Below are positions 25,582 through 36,398 of a stretch of DNA of 64,000 bases, piece by piece. Every line of letters begins with the position of its first letter. Within the stretch, counting starts at the first letter, position 1. The DNA is from Filimonas effusa (GTDB taxonomy: Bacteria > Bacteroidota > Bacteroidia > Chitinophagales > Chitinophagaceae): positions 682,001 to 746,000 of the forward strand of contig NZ_SDHZ01000001.1 of NCBI RefSeq assembly GCF_004118675.1. The letters are read 5' to 3'. A program made the position numbers and the translations under genes. Under the pieces are notes generated by a model. That model saw only the letters and a list, made by a program, of their open reading frames with translations. It had not been told where the DNA came from and did no database searches.

Positions 25582-28500
25582 ATGGCAAGACCTGTAATTG
25601 ACTCAAAACTGCTTGGGCAACTGTGCCTCTTATTCTGTGCTGCGTTTATTTTGCCGGCATCATCCGCTTTCTGTCAGCCCGGGAAACCTGTCAGGTACAT
25701 CGGTATAGAAAAGGGCTTGTCCCATAATTCTGTCACCGCTATCTACCAGGATAAGTTCGGATTGGTATGGGTTGGAACTTATGATGGACTCAACAGGTAC
25801 GACGGGCATAGCTTTAAAATATTCCGCCATCGCCTGAACGATACCGGTTCTATTATCAACAACAGGGTCACCGCTATTGCAGAAGACAGCGAAAACAGGA
25901 TCTGGGTGGCAACCAAAAAAGGCCTTAGTGTCTGGTCCGGTATTACCCAACGCTTTATGCCCGTATATTACCAGCCGCACAACGCTTCAAACACGAAGCT
26001 CCCCGTTGATATGATGATCAATGAGATCCTGGCCGATGGCCGCGGAAATATATTGATAGGCGCCAGTAAAAAAGGGCTGTTGCTGTATGAAAAGCAGTCT
26101 CACCACATCGTCCAGGTCCCGCTTGTAACAGGAAAGAAGAACGAACGATACGATTTCCAGGTGCAGGGCATCCGGAAAGACGGTAATAATAATATCTGGA
26201 TCGTTATTGCAGGCAGCGGCCTTTGCCGCCTCAACTACAAGACAAAAAACATCATCCCGGTCAATAACTTCATCACCTCCTGCTCGGTCATGGAAGTAGA
26301 TAAGAACAACAACATCTGGATGGCCTGGGGATGTCATATCTATGAATACCGCACGGCAACCGATACCTGTATCTATCATGGCAGAACTTCTGCTATTCGT
26401 GAAGATGTACTTTGTTTGATGCCCGGAAAAGATGGCCGCCTTTGGGTAGGTACCGATGGCTCCGGTATCCACACCTTTAAATTCAACGTCGCCGGTAACC
26501 TTGAACCCGCTGAAAAATGCGCTTTTATGGATCAGCTGAACAGCAACGCCGTCTCTACGTTATACGAAGACCGCCAGGGCAATACCTGGATAGGAACGCT
26601 TCGCGGCGGTATCAACTTCATCGGCGCGGGAAAACGCTCGTTTGCATCGCTCACGCGTGAAACCGATAATCTCAATAGTCTTATCGGCAACTATATCTCC
26701 GCCTTTGAACAGGATAATGAAGGCCGTCTCTGGATCGGCACCGATGGCAGCGGCATCAGCATCTGGAACAGGAAGAAAAACAGCTTGTCCCACTTTACGC
26801 ATGAAAACAGTACGCTTGCCAGTAATCTTATCACCAACATTCATAAAACCTCCGATGGCAATATATGGGTTGCCACCTACGGAAACGGTATCGACCTGTT
26901 CGATAAAAGATCAGGCAGGTTTATCAACTACCAGCTCATCAACCACGAAGCCGCAACCCGCGATATGAATGTCTGGACGCTCTATGAAGACAGGTTCCAT
27001 ACGCTTTGGGCAGGCACGGTTACCGGCAGCTTATATACGTTTAACAAAAGCACCAACAGCTTCGAGGTGTTCGATAAAAAACTGCAGGATATTCTTTGTA
27101 TGGGCGAAGACAGGGAAGGCAATCTCTGGGCAGGCAACTTCGAGTCGTTGGTGCAGGTCGATCGCCTGAATAAAAAGCATCAGTATTTCGATACGGAAAA
27201 TCCTGTCCGCGTTATTCATGAAGATAAACAAGGCACGCTATGGGTTGGAACGGAAGGCAGCGGCCTCCTCAGCTTTAATAAAAGCAGCAGGAAATTCACC
27301 GCTTTTACCGATGAAGACGGATTAGCCAACAACGCTGTCATCAATATGCTCGAAGACAGGTCCGGTTATCTTTGGCTAAGCACGTTTAATGGCTTGTCGC
27401 GACTGAACCCCAATACCCACCACTTTAAAAACTTCTTTGAGTCCGATGGCCTGCTCTCTAACCAGTTTATTTATAATGCAGCCTTCCCGGCGCCATCAGG
27501 TGAATTGTTCTTTGGCGGACTGAAGGGCGTGAATTTCTTCTATCCCGATAGTGTTACCATGAACTACCGGGAGCTCATTCCGCTGATCACCGATATAAGG
27601 TTTGGAAACGCTTCCATCGCCACAGATTCTTCCGCAATGAAGGGGCATGTGATGTATACTATGGAAGAACTTACCCTGCCCTATAAAAAAGCGGTGCTGT
27701 CCATCGACTTTACCGCACCCGAGTTTAACTATACCGACCAGGTATCTTACGCTTATTACCTCGAAGGAAAGGATAAAGAATGGATCTATTCCGGTAAATC
27801 ACGCACCGCTACTTACAGCGATCTGCCCGAAGGGCATTACAAACTGCATATAAGATCTACAAACGCCGGTGGTATCTGGGACAACAAAGAGCGTGTCATC
27901 GCTATCACCGTTTTGCCGCCCTGGTTCCGGTCGTGGTGGATGTACCTGCTGTATTTGGGTGCGGCAGCAGGAGTTATCATAGTCTGTCTGCGCTACAACA
28001 ATAAGCAACTGCAACTGTCTTACGAAGTGCAGCTGGCTAACGTTAAAGCGGAACGTGAAAGCGAAATGAACCGGAAGAAACAGGAGTTCTTTACCCATGT
28101 GGCGCACGAATTCCGGACGCCTATAACATTAATCATCAACCCTATCAAAGCGTTGCTCGATACGCCCGGCGCCGCTAAGGAAACTGATCTCAAAATTGTG
28201 TATCATAACAGTAAGCGGCTGTTAAGTCTTGTTGATCAGCTGCTGCTTTTTAAAAAGGCAGAAAATGGAGGAGATGATCTGCGTGTCGTAAAGTTAAACC
28301 TGGCCGAAGTTTGCCGCGAGGTCTTCCTTTGCTTTACCCAACAGGCAGCATACCAGGGCCTGCATTATACTTTCGAAGCCGATAACGGTAATATCGGCGT
28401 CTGGGGCGATCGTGAAAAAATAGAGATAGCTGTTTTTAATCTCCTGTCAAACGCCCTCAAATTCACACCCGCCGGGGGTGCCGTAAAACTAAAGCTGGAA

Positions 28501-29724
28501 GAAACCGATAATACTGCCGCTATTTTCGTAGAAGATACAGGCTGTGGTATCCCCGAAAAAACAGGGATGCAGGTCTTCGAACGTTTTAACCAGGTGAAAG
28601 AAGGAGAGAGCGCTTCTAAAACCGGCTTCGGTATAGGTCTTTTCCTTGTACGCAATTTCATAGAATCGCACAAAGGCCAGGTCAGTTATACGTCGAAGCC
28701 GGGAGAAGGTACCAGTTTCTGTATGATGCTGAAAAAAGGGAATGCCCATTTTTCACCGGAACAGCTGGTGAACATGGTGGTAGGTAAATCTCCGATCCTC
28801 GAAGAGTTGAATGTAACCACAGTAAAATTGAATGCCGGGGAACCGCCCATTGAAATGGAATCCTTAGCCAATACCAACAGCGCCGCTACATTGATTTCAG
28901 AGAATAATACCATCCTGCTGGTCGATGATAACGAAGACATAAGACTCTACCTGAAACAGATCTTCCAGGATAACTTCCGGGTCATAGAAGCCCATAACGG
29001 CAGGGAAGGCTTAAGGCTCGCGAAATTACACCTGCCCGATATCATTATCAGCGATGTGGTAATGGATGAAATGACCGGGCTCGAATTTTGTGCCGCCGTC
29101 AAAGAAGAACCGTCGCTGCAGCATATCCAGCTTATCCTCCTCACGGCAAGCACCTCGGCGGAAAATAAACTGAAAGGCCTTGAATGCGGCGCCGACGACT
29201 ATATCACCAAACCCTTTGAACGCGATATCCTTATCGCCAGGGTCACCAGCCTCCTGAAGAATCGCAACAACCTCCAGAAGTATTTTTACAACGAGGTAAC
29301 GCTCCGTAAAAGTGATTTCACGGTTTCAGAAGAATATAAAAACTTCATGGAGAACTGCATTTATACGGTAGAGAAACACCTCGACCGCGACGACTTCAAC
29401 ATTAAGCTTTTTGCCAAAGAAATGGGCATGAGTCACTCCAGCCTGTACAAAAAAGTGAAACAGGTTTCCGGCCAGTCTATCAACTCCTTTGTTCGTTTTA
29501 TCAGGTTGCGTAAAGCAGCCGAACTATTGATCTCAACAAGCGATAATGTTAATGAAGTGGCATTCCAGGTTGGTATCTCCGATAGTAAATACTTCCGTAT
29601 CCAGTTCGCCAAACAGTTTGGAATGAATCCGTCCGATTACAAAAAGAAATATCATACATCCTTTAGTAAAAATTACGCACTCCCCGAGAGCATGGTGAGA
29701 ACACAGGTGGGAGAAGAGGTCTGA
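25582..29724 (+). CDS. Hybrid two-component sensor/AraC regulator (HTCS) of the PUL
   Basis: This 1380-residue one-protein signalling system has a signal peptide (about 1-33, ending AFCQPG), then a periplasmic part of two beta-propellers made of Reg_prop repeats (GLVWVGTYDGLNRYDG, IWIGTDGSGIS and others) and a Y_Y_Y domain. A transmembrane helix (about 786-803) follows, then HisKA with His842 in HVAHEFRTP, HATPase_c, a receiver with Asp1158 and a C-terminal AraC domain (about 1255-1355). HTCS proteins of this design bind a released oligosaccharide and activate the linked sus-type operon. It lies 149 bp before the PUL, same strand. I chose ATG 25582 over a TTG at 25543. Confidence 0.96.
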   Translation: MARPVIDSKLLGQLCLLFCAAFILPASSAFCQPGKPVRYIGIEKGLSHNSVTAIYQDKFGLVWVGTYDGLNRYDGHSFKIFRHRLNDTGSIINNRVTAIAEDSENRIWVATKKGLSVWSGITQRFMPVYYQPHNASNTKLPVDMMINEILADGRGNILIGASKKGLLLYEKQSHHIVQVPLVTGKKNERYDFQVQGIRKDGNNNIWIVIAGSGLCRLNYKTKNIIPVNNFITSCSVMEVDKNNNIWMAWGCHIYEYRTATDTCIYHGRTSAIREDVLCLMPGKDGRLWVGTDGSGIHTFKFNVAGNLEPAEKCAFMDQLNSNAVSTLYEDRQGNTWIGTLRGGINFIGAGKRSFASLTRETDNLNSLIGNYISAFEQDNEGRLWIGTDGSGISIWNRKKNSLSHFTHENSTLASNLITNIHKTSDGNIWVATYGNGIDLFDKRSGRFINYQLINHEAATRDMNVWTLYEDRFHTLWAGTVTGSLYTFNKSTNSFEVFDKKLQDILCMGEDREGNLWAGNFESLVQVDRLNKKHQYFDTENPVRVIHEDKQGTLWVGTEGSGLLSFNKSSRKFTAFTDEDGLANNAVINMLEDRSGYLWLSTFNGLSRLNPNTHHFKNFFESDGLLSNQFIYNAAFPAPSGELFFGGLKGVNFFYPDSVTMNYRELIPLITDIRFGNASIATDSSAMKGHVMYTMEELTLPYKKAVLSIDFTAPEFNYTDQVSYAYYLEGKDKEWIYSGKSRTATYSDLPEGHYKLHIRSTNAGGIWDNKERVIAITVLPPWFRSWWMYLLYLGAAAGVIIVCLRYNNKQLQLSYEVQLANVKAERESEMNRKKQEFFTHVAHEFRTPITLIINPIKALLDTPGAAKETDLKIVYHNSKRLLSLVDQLLLFKKAENGGDDLRVVKLNLAEVCREVFLCFTQQAAYQGLHYTFEADNGNIGVWGDREKIEIAVFNLLSNALKFTPAGGAVKLKLEETDNTAAIFVEDTGCGIPEKTGMQVFERFNQVKEGESASKTGFGIGLFLVRNFIESHKGQVSYTSKPGEGTSFCMMLKKGNAHFSPEQLVNMVVGKSPILEELNVTTVKLNAGEPPIEMESLANTNSAATLISENNTILLVDDNEDIRLYLKQIFQDNFRVIEAHNGREGLRLAKLHLPDIIISDVVMDEMTGLEFCAAVKEEPSLQHIQLILLTASTSAENKLKGLECGADDYITKPFERDILIARVTSLLKNRNNLQKYFYNEVTLRKSDFTVSEEYKNFMENCIYTVEKHLDRDDFNIKLFAKEMGMSHSSLYKKVKQVSGQSINSFVRFIRLRKAAELLISTSDNVNEVAFQVGISDSKYFRIQFAKQFGMNPSDYKKKYHTSFSKNYALPESMVRTQVGEEV

Positions 29725-29872
29725 AAGAAGCTTAATCCGTCTTTCTTACGAATCTGACCTCATTATTTTATCATTTGTCCCCCACGGGAAGGAAAAACAG
29801 CTAGGTATTTTGCACTCATAGGGTACTCAGTCTTACGCGATGCTTGCCGGAATGTTAAAACACAAACTGGTT

Positions 29873-31093
29873 ATGAGAAAATATTTAGTCCTGTTTGCCG
29901 GCCCCATCGGCCTGGTAGTTTCTGTTGTAATGGCCTGCAGTAAGGGCGGCAATATTACAGCAACGGCTCCCTCCGTTCCGGAAGTGGTAGCGCCTCAACT
30001 TACGGCTGATAGTATAGCGGCTGTTACCATCAACACCGCAAGTTTTTACGGTACAATAACAGGCAGTGGTAACGCCCAGGTGTCCGAAAGGGGTGTTTAC
30101 TGGGGAAAGACGGCTAACCCCGCAACCAATAAAACACCCGCTACCAGTTATAAAACCAATGGCAGTTTTGTGGTTGATTTAAAAGACCTGGAACCAAACA
30201 CAACTTATTTCGTCAGGGCGTTTGCTACCAACAGCGCCGGCACATCATACGCGCCCGATAAACAGTTTACTACGGGCACAGTACCACAGCCCGAACTGTT
30301 TACCGACACTTTATTTGCAACAGGCGCCTATACCGCTTTTGTTGCCGGTAAAATGCTGAATGCAAAAGGTGTTAATTTCAAAGAGATCGGTATTTGTATC
30401 GGCAAAGATCCCGGTCCATCTGTTGCCGGCACGCATGTAAAGGCGGCTTCTGCCAATGAGCAAAACCTGTTCCTGCGCATCAACGACCTGGAGCCCGCTA
30501 CCTCTTATTATATCAGGACTTACGCGACCGATGTATACGGCACCACCACTTATGGCGCCAACGTAAAACTGGCAACCATCGCCAAGGGAAATGTTTCTTA
30601 TACACTGGCGCAGAATGCAAACCCTTCCGACGAAGAAAAAGCAGCCTATGTCCGTATTAAAAAGGCGTTTGATGAGGCAGTAGACTACTATAATAAATAT
30701 ACCTCCATCACCAAGTCGCTTTATGTTACCTATAATACCGGCGTAGCTACTGCCGATGCATCTATCTCCGGCAGCATAAGGGTGGGGCCGCAGCAGGGAT
30801 ACCAGCGCACAGGCACAGCCTTACACGAAATGGCACATGCAGTAGGAGTAGGTCAGCATTCGTTCTGGACAGGCAACCTTATTGCAGGTGGTATTTACCA
30901 GGGCATCTACGCCAATAAAATGCTTCGCTTCATGACCCGCAACCCTTCCGAAGCTTTGAAAGGCGACAACTTGCACTTCTGGCCCTATGGCATCAACGGC
31001 GCCTCCGAAGATACCGGCGACGAAATGTTATACATCACCAATGTCCTCATTATGCAGGGCATGAAAAAAGACGGATTACCCAGTTCCAATTAA
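29873..31093 (+). CDS. Metzincin-like lipoprotein with two fibronectin-type domains
   Basis: The 406-residue lipoprotein has a lipobox ending VVMACSKGG (Cys22). Two fibronectin-III-like repeats follow (about 50-125 and 135-225; LEPNTTYFVRAFATNSAG and LEPATSYYIRTYATDVYG). A C-terminal domain carries HEMAHAVGVGQH (318-329), a full HExxHxxGxxH metzincin zinc site. A Met-turn could not be confirmed. It probably faces the periplasm or cell surface and may be a protease, perhaps releasing glycans from glycoproteins or acting on plant wall proteins. It lies between the HTCS regulator and SusC, all on one strand. An in-frame ATG at 29840 is an alternative start. Confidence 0.75.
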   Translation: MRKYLVLFAGPIGLVVSVVMACSKGGNITATAPSVPEVVAPQLTADSIAAVTINTASFYGTITGSGNAQVSERGVYWGKTANPATNKTPATSYKTNGSFVVDLKDLEPNTTYFVRAFATNSAGTSYAPDKQFTTGTVPQPELFTDTLFATGAYTAFVAGKMLNAKGVNFKEIGICIGKDPGPSVAGTHVKAASANEQNLFLRINDLEPATSYYIRTYATDVYGTTTYGANVKLATIAKGNVSYTLAQNANPSDEEKAAYVRIKKAFDEAVDYYNKYTSITKSLYVTYNTGVATADASISGSIRVGPQQGYQRTGTALHEMAHAVGVGQHSFWTGNLIAGGIYQGIYANKMLRFMTRNPSEALKGDNLHFWPYGINGASEDTGDEMLYITNVLIMQGMKKDGLPSSN

Positions 31094-31237
31094 ACAGGGA
31101 ATAATAGCACGCTTGCATAGAAGCCTGTGAGGCAATGTGCATCGCGCTTGAACACGGATACTGTAGCTATATGAAATAACTGCTGTCATAAAAACACCTG
31201 GTGGAACTAAAATTCAATTTCAAAACAACACTGTATT

Positions 31238-34200
31238 ATGGAAAAAAAACAATGGCCGAAAGGGGGGAAGACTTACATCCTTCTCTTGCTTTTTCTTTTT
31301 GCCCTTTGCTCAGGCATGAGCGCTGTTGCTCAGTCCGAAATCACCGTCTCTGGTAAGGTAAGAGGCGATTCTTCTGCGCTCGAAGGCGTAACTGTTGCAT
31401 TAAAAGGAAATACAACAAAAACGATTCTTACCGGGCCGGGAGGAACCTACTCTATTAAAGTGCCCGGCAACGGAAGCCTGGTGTTCTCCTTTATAGGTTA
31501 CGTTACCCAGGAACAACGTATCGAAGGAAATAACAATATCGATATTAAAATGGTGGCCGATGCAAAGGCGCTGGAAGATGTAGTGGTGAGTGTTGGTTTT
31601 GGCACCCAGAAGAAAATAAGTATGGTTAGCTCTATTACAAGTGTTAGCCCTAAAGAGTTGAAAGGTCCCACCAGTAACCTTACCAACATGCTCGCCGGCC
31701 GTATTTCCGGTATGGTGGCTTTCCAGCGAAGCGGTGAGCCGGGAGCCGATAACGCCTCTTTCTTTATACGTGGCCTTGGTTCCTTCGGCTCAGGAAAGGT
31801 TGATCCGCTGATCCTTGTCGATGGTATTGAATCTTCCAATACCGACCTGGCACGCCTCCAGCCCGATGATATCGCTTCTTTCTCCGTTTTGAAAGATGCT
31901 ACCGCAGCAGCCGTTTATGGCGCAAGGGGCGCGAATGGGGTGCTTATCATCACTACTAAATCAGGTGTAGTGGGTAATACCAGCCTTAACGCCCGTGTAG
32001 AAAACTCTATCTCTTCCAACACCAGGAACTTTAAGCTCACCGATAACATTACTTATATGGAAGCAGCCAATGAAGCGGCGCTTACAAGAAATTCTCCCGG
32101 TGGCTTAACTTACTCTCAAACTAAAATTAATCGTACCAAACAAGGCGACAACCCTTTGCTCTATCCCGATAATAACTGGATTGATCTGCTTATCAAAGAC
32201 TACACCGCCAACCAGCGTTATAATTTTGGTTTAACAGGTGGTGGCCCTAAAGCAAGATATTACCTTGCCGGTACCTACAATGTCGATAACGGTCTGTTGA
32301 AGAAGAACCAGCTCAATGGCTTTAATAATAACATTAAGCTGCTCAACTATTCCATCCGCTCCAATATCGATCTCAGGTTTACAAGCACCACTACTGCCGC
32401 TGTCAGGCTCTATGGCCAGTTCGATGATTACAACGGCCCTATCGGCGACAGACAGGATGATGGCAGGATGACCAGCGGCGGACAAAAAATTTTCAACCAG
32501 GCTATCTGGTCTAACCCTGTCATGTTCCCCGCTGTTTACCCGCAGGAGTATCTCCCTTTTATTAATCACCCGCTTTTTGGCAATAAAATAATTCCCGGTA
32601 CTATTGGCTCTCTTTATACCAACCCATACGCCAGTATGATGTCGGGGTATGCACAAAGCAATGCATCTACATTGCAGGCACAGGTAGAAGTGAAGCAGGA
32701 TCTGGGGGGCATTACCCCGGGGTTGTCTGCCAGGGTAATGGGATATACAAAACGGTATGCTTATTTCGATATGTCGAGAAGGTATAACCCGTTTTTCTAT
32801 AGCCCCGTTACTTACGATGATAAAAACATTTCAGGCCTGCTTGCTTTGAATGATGGTAGTACAGGTTCTGTTGGTACTACCGGTACCGAATTCCTTAGCT
32901 ACGACGAAGGCTTTAAAATGGTGAACTCTACTTTTTACACCGAAGCCGCTGTTAACTATGCGCACGTTTTCAATACAAAACATGAAGTGTCTGGTATGGT
33001 TATCGGTATCGTTCGTAACTACCTGAACGGAAACGCCGGCTCTCTTGATGCCAGCCTTCCCGCAAGGAACCTCGGCCTCTCCGGAAGGTTCACTTATGGA
33101 TACGATACGCGTTACATGGCTGAATTCGACTTCGGTTATAACGGTTCTGAAAAGTTTGATGCCAGCAAACGCTTTGGCTTCTTCCCTTCTATAGGCCTGG
33201 CATGGAACATTTCGCATGAAGCGTTTTTTGCGCCGCTCACAAAGGTTGTCAATAACCTTAAACTAAGAGGCACCTACGGTATCGTGGGTAACGATCAGAT
33301 AGGACGCGCTATCGACCGGTTTTTCTATTTGTCGAGCGCCAATATGAATGTGGAAGACAATCGTTACAACTTTGGCCTCGATTATGGCTTCCGTCGTAAT
33401 AATATCGCCGTTACCCGTTATGCCAACTCCGATATTACATGGGAAAAATCCAGGCAGTTGAATATTGGTATGGATCTTTCTTTATACAATTCTTTAACCC
33501 TGACAGTTGATGCCTATAGAAATAACCGCTCCCAGATACTCATGAACCGGTCTTATATCCCTACCACTATGGGTTTACAGGCGCCTGTTTCTGCCAACGT
33601 GGGAAAAGCCAGAAGCTCGGGCGTGGATATCATGCTTAATTACAATAAGACCGTTACCCGTGACTTATGGGTTGAGGCCAGGGCGAATATGACTTATGCC
33701 ACAAGTAAAATACTGGTCTATGATGAACCTACCTACGGCAGCAAGTTGTCACACTTATACCATGTGGGTAACTCTAACGCACAGGCTTACGGCCTCATTG
33801 CAGAACGTTTGTTCTACGATGAAAAAGAAGTAAGCAATTCACCTGTTCAGTCTTATGGCGAGGTGATGGCTGGTGACATCAAATATCACGACGTGGATGG
33901 CGACGGACAAATCACCAATAATGATATCGTTCCTATTGGTTATCCTACCACCCCTGAAATCATCTATGGTTTTGGCTTTTCTCTTGGTTATAAAGGATTC
34001 GACCTTAGTACCTTCTTCCAGGGGTCGGGCAGATCTTCTTTCTTTATCGATCCGCAGAACATATCTCCATTCGTACGTAATGGAGGAGCACAGAACGGTT
34101 TACTTTCCGTTGTATCCGAAGACCATTGGAGCGAAGACAACAGGAATAGCTACGCTTTCTGGCCACGTATGAGTAACTATTTTGTTGCTAACAACAATCA

Positions 34201-34441
34201 GAAGTCTACCTGGTGGATGAGAGATGGCACGTTCCTGCGTCTGAAAACAGTGGAAGTTGGTTATAGCTTCTCCGCTTCTTTACTTAAAAAAATAGGCTTT
34301 AAGTCCGCAAGAGCTTATGTGAATGGCAGTAACCTTTTCGTATGGAGCCGCTTTAAAATGTGGGATCCTGAAATGGGAGGCAATGGTCTTGGTTATCCCG
34401 TTCAACGTGTGTTTAACATGGGTTTGAATTTCAACCTTTAA
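31238..34441 (+). CDS. SusC/RagA-family TonB-dependent outer-membrane transporter
   Basis: The 1067-residue protein has a signal peptide (about 1-32, ending AVAQS). A carboxypeptidase-regulatory-like domain (about 36-118) holds SGKVRGDSSALEGVTV, and a TonB plug domain (about 125-235) holds LEDVVVSVGFG, VLKDATAAAVYGARGANGV and IITTKSG. A 22-strand beta-barrel ends in VFNMGLNFNL. SusC proteins import oligosaccharides with SusD across the outer membrane using TonB energy. It is the first gene of a four-gene operon, with susD 10 bp downstream and a terminator at 38.95 kb. It is probably activated by the HTCS regulator upstream. Confidence 0.97.
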   Translation: MEKKQWPKGGKTYILLLLFLFALCSGMSAVAQSEITVSGKVRGDSSALEGVTVALKGNTTKTILTGPGGTYSIKVPGNGSLVFSFIGYVTQEQRIEGNNNIDIKMVADAKALEDVVVSVGFGTQKKISMVSSITSVSPKELKGPTSNLTNMLAGRISGMVAFQRSGEPGADNASFFIRGLGSFGSGKVDPLILVDGIESSNTDLARLQPDDIASFSVLKDATAAAVYGARGANGVLIITTKSGVVGNTSLNARVENSISSNTRNFKLTDNITYMEAANEAALTRNSPGGLTYSQTKINRTKQGDNPLLYPDNNWIDLLIKDYTANQRYNFGLTGGGPKARYYLAGTYNVDNGLLKKNQLNGFNNNIKLLNYSIRSNIDLRFTSTTTAAVRLYGQFDDYNGPIGDRQDDGRMTSGGQKIFNQAIWSNPVMFPAVYPQEYLPFINHPLFGNKIIPGTIGSLYTNPYASMMSGYAQSNASTLQAQVEVKQDLGGITPGLSARVMGYTKRYAYFDMSRRYNPFFYSPVTYDDKNISGLLALNDGSTGSVGTTGTEFLSYDEGFKMVNSTFYTEAAVNYAHVFNTKHEVSGMVIGIVRNYLNGNAGSLDASLPARNLGLSGRFTYGYDTRYMAEFDFGYNGSEKFDASKRFGFFPSIGLAWNISHEAFFAPLTKVVNNLKLRGTYGIVGNDQIGRAIDRFFYLSSANMNVEDNRYNFGLDYGFRRNNIAVTRYANSDITWEKSRQLNIGMDLSLYNSLTLTVDAYRNNRSQILMNRSYIPTTMGLQAPVSANVGKARSSGVDIMLNYNKTVTRDLWVEARANMTYATSKILVYDEPTYGSKLSHLYHVGNSNAQAYGLIAERLFYDEKEVSNSPVQSYGEVMAGDIKYHDVDGDGQITNNDIVPIGYPTTPEIIYGFGFSLGYKGFDLSTFFQGSGRSSFFIDPQNISPFVRNGGAQNGLLSVVSEDHWSEDNRNSYAFWPRMSNYFVANNNQKSTWWMRDGTFLRLKTVEVGYSFSASLLKKIGFKSARAYVNGSNLFVWSRFKMWDPEMGGNGLGYPVQRVFNMGLNFNL

Positions 34442-34451
34442 AAGTAAGAAA

Positions 34452-36374
34452 ATGTGTAAGTATATATATATAGGTTTAGTCACGCTTTGTTCTATACTTT
34501 TTCTTCCCTCTTGTAAAAAGTATCTTGATATTGTTCCGGATAATTCGCCTACGCTTGATTACGCGTTTACCTTGCGTAACGAGGCACAGAAGTTTTTGTT
34601 TACCTGTTACTCTTATCTGCCACCGTCCGAGAACCCGCAATCCAACATCGGTTTCCTGGGGGGCGATGAAATCTGGTTCCCGGTAGAGTACAGGGAATTC
34701 GATCAGTACATATGGAACTGGGAAATAGGAAGAGGTAACCAGAATTCCAATACCCCTTATGTAAACTATTGGGATGGTAATTATTACGGCATCAATGCAT
34801 TTCTCGCTATCAGACAATGTAATATTTTTCTTGAAAACGTAGGAGACCTGAAAAAGGTGCCCGACCTTACAATGCCCGAGCGGCAACGCTGGCTGGCAGA
34901 AGCTAAATTCCTGAAAGCCTATTATCATTTCCTCCTTCTTCGCATGTATGGCGCTATTCCTATCGTTGACGTGAATATTCCTGTTTCTGCTTCTCCCGAA
35001 CAGGTGAAGGTTTCCAGGGTGCCATTCGATAGTTGCGTAAACTATATTGCTAAACTGCTCGATGAATCCGCTATCGATCTTCCTCCTTTTGTCACCGACA
35101 GGAATAACGAACTGGGACGTATCACGGTTCCTATAGCAAAAGCAATAAAAGCCCGCTTGCTTGTTACCGCAGCAAGCCCGCTCTTTAACGGTAACAGCGA
35201 CTTCGGTTCTGTAAAGAATAGTGATGGTACATTGTTGTTCAGCCAGTCGTTCAGCCAGGAAAAATGGGAAAAAGCTGCACAGGCCTGTAAAGAAGCGATT
35301 GAGGTAGCTGAAGAAAATGGCGCAGCGTTGTATGTTTTCCCACAAACCTCCTTTAAGCTGTCTCAGCAAACGAAAACCCAGATGAGCATTAGACAAGCCG
35401 TTTGTGAAAGATGGAATACTGAAAAAATATGGGGTAATTCAGGACGAAGGGCCAACCGCCTGCAGTCGATATGTATGGCACGACTGAACAGCGATGTTGC
35501 CTCCAATACCAGTATGCGCGGCCAGTTCAGCGCTACGCTTAAAATGGCGGAACTCTTTTATACAAAAAATGGCCTGCCCTTATCCGACGATAAAACGCTT
35601 AATTATAACAACCGTTATAACCTGCGTACCGCTGTCGATAGCGAACGCTATCTGATAGAGCCTGGCTACAACACTGCAAGACTCAACTTCGACCGTGAAC
35701 CACGCTTTTATGCCGATCTGGGCTTTGACGGCGGTACCTGGTACCTCTATAGCAGTCCTACCCAATCCGACTCCGGCACTTATGTACTCAAGGGGAAAGC
35801 CAACCAGTATAGCGGAACCGATATCGGCGGCGGTATAAACGTAACAGGCTATTTTATTAAAAAACTTGTTGACTGGAACTACTCTTTCAGCAGTAGCGGT
35901 GTTACGGTCAGGGAGTATGAGTGGCCGGAAGTAAGACTTGCCGATCTGTACTTACTTTATGCCGAAGCTATTAATGAAGCTTCCGGGAATACCAGTGATG
36001 CTTGTTCATGGCTTAATAAAGTAAGGGACAGGGCAGGGATCCCAACCGTGCAGGATGCATGGACAAAGTATTCCAATACGCCGGGCAAGTACACTACCAA
36101 AGAAGGCCTGAGAGACATCATCAAAAGAGAAAGGGCGATAGAGCTTGCTTTTGAAGGTAGCAGGTTCTGGGATCTCCGCCGCTGGAAAGATGCTGCTTAC
36201 GAATTGAACCAGCCTGTAAAGGGATGGACTGTTACCGGTACCAACGATGCTTCTTACTATCTTGTAAGAACGCTCTTCCAGCAGCGTTTCGTTGCACCGC
36301 GCGACTACCTGTGGCCAATCCGCCTGAGCAATCTTTCTGTTAACCCCAATCTTGTTCAAAACCCGGGTTGGTAA
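34452..36374 (+). CDS. SusD/RagB-family surface glycan-binding lipoprotein
   Basis: The 640-residue lipoprotein has lipobox LPSCKKYL (Cys21). It has the SusD N-terminal TPR region (LRNEAQKFLFTCYSYLPP, AEAKFLKAYYHFLLLRMYG) and the conserved C-terminal block (EVRLADLYLLYAEAINEASG, LNKVRDRAGI, IKRERAIELAFEGSRFWDLRRWK). It would form a lid on SusC and bind the glycan. It starts 10 bp after susC and is followed 24 bp later by the next gene. The sequence is typical and no key block is missing. Confidence 0.97.
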   Translation: MCKYIYIGLVTLCSILFLPSCKKYLDIVPDNSPTLDYAFTLRNEAQKFLFTCYSYLPPSENPQSNIGFLGGDEIWFPVEYREFDQYIWNWEIGRGNQNSNTPYVNYWDGNYYGINAFLAIRQCNIFLENVGDLKKVPDLTMPERQRWLAEAKFLKAYYHFLLLRMYGAIPIVDVNIPVSASPEQVKVSRVPFDSCVNYIAKLLDESAIDLPPFVTDRNNELGRITVPIAKAIKARLLVTAASPLFNGNSDFGSVKNSDGTLLFSQSFSQEKWEKAAQACKEAIEVAEENGAALYVFPQTSFKLSQQTKTQMSIRQAVCERWNTEKIWGNSGRRANRLQSICMARLNSDVASNTSMRGQFSATLKMAELFYTKNGLPLSDDKTLNYNNRYNLRTAVDSERYLIEPGYNTARLNFDREPRFYADLGFDGGTWYLYSSPTQSDSGTYVLKGKANQYSGTDIGGGINVTGYFIKKLVDWNYSFSSSGVTVREYEWPEVRLADLYLLYAEAINEASGNTSDACSWLNKVRDRAGIPTVQDAWTKYSNTPGKYTTKEGLRDIIKRERAIELAFEGSRFWDLRRWKDAAYELNQPVKGWTVTGTNDASYYLVRTLFQQRFVAPRDYLWPIRLSNLSVNPNLVQNPGW

Positions 36375-36398
36375 TCAACCTGATTAAAATCAGAAGTT

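Noticed and set aside
34476-35396. A 306-codon antisense frame inside susD
   Set aside because: The plus strand encodes a full SusD with all conserved blocks. The antisense frame has no recognisable domain.
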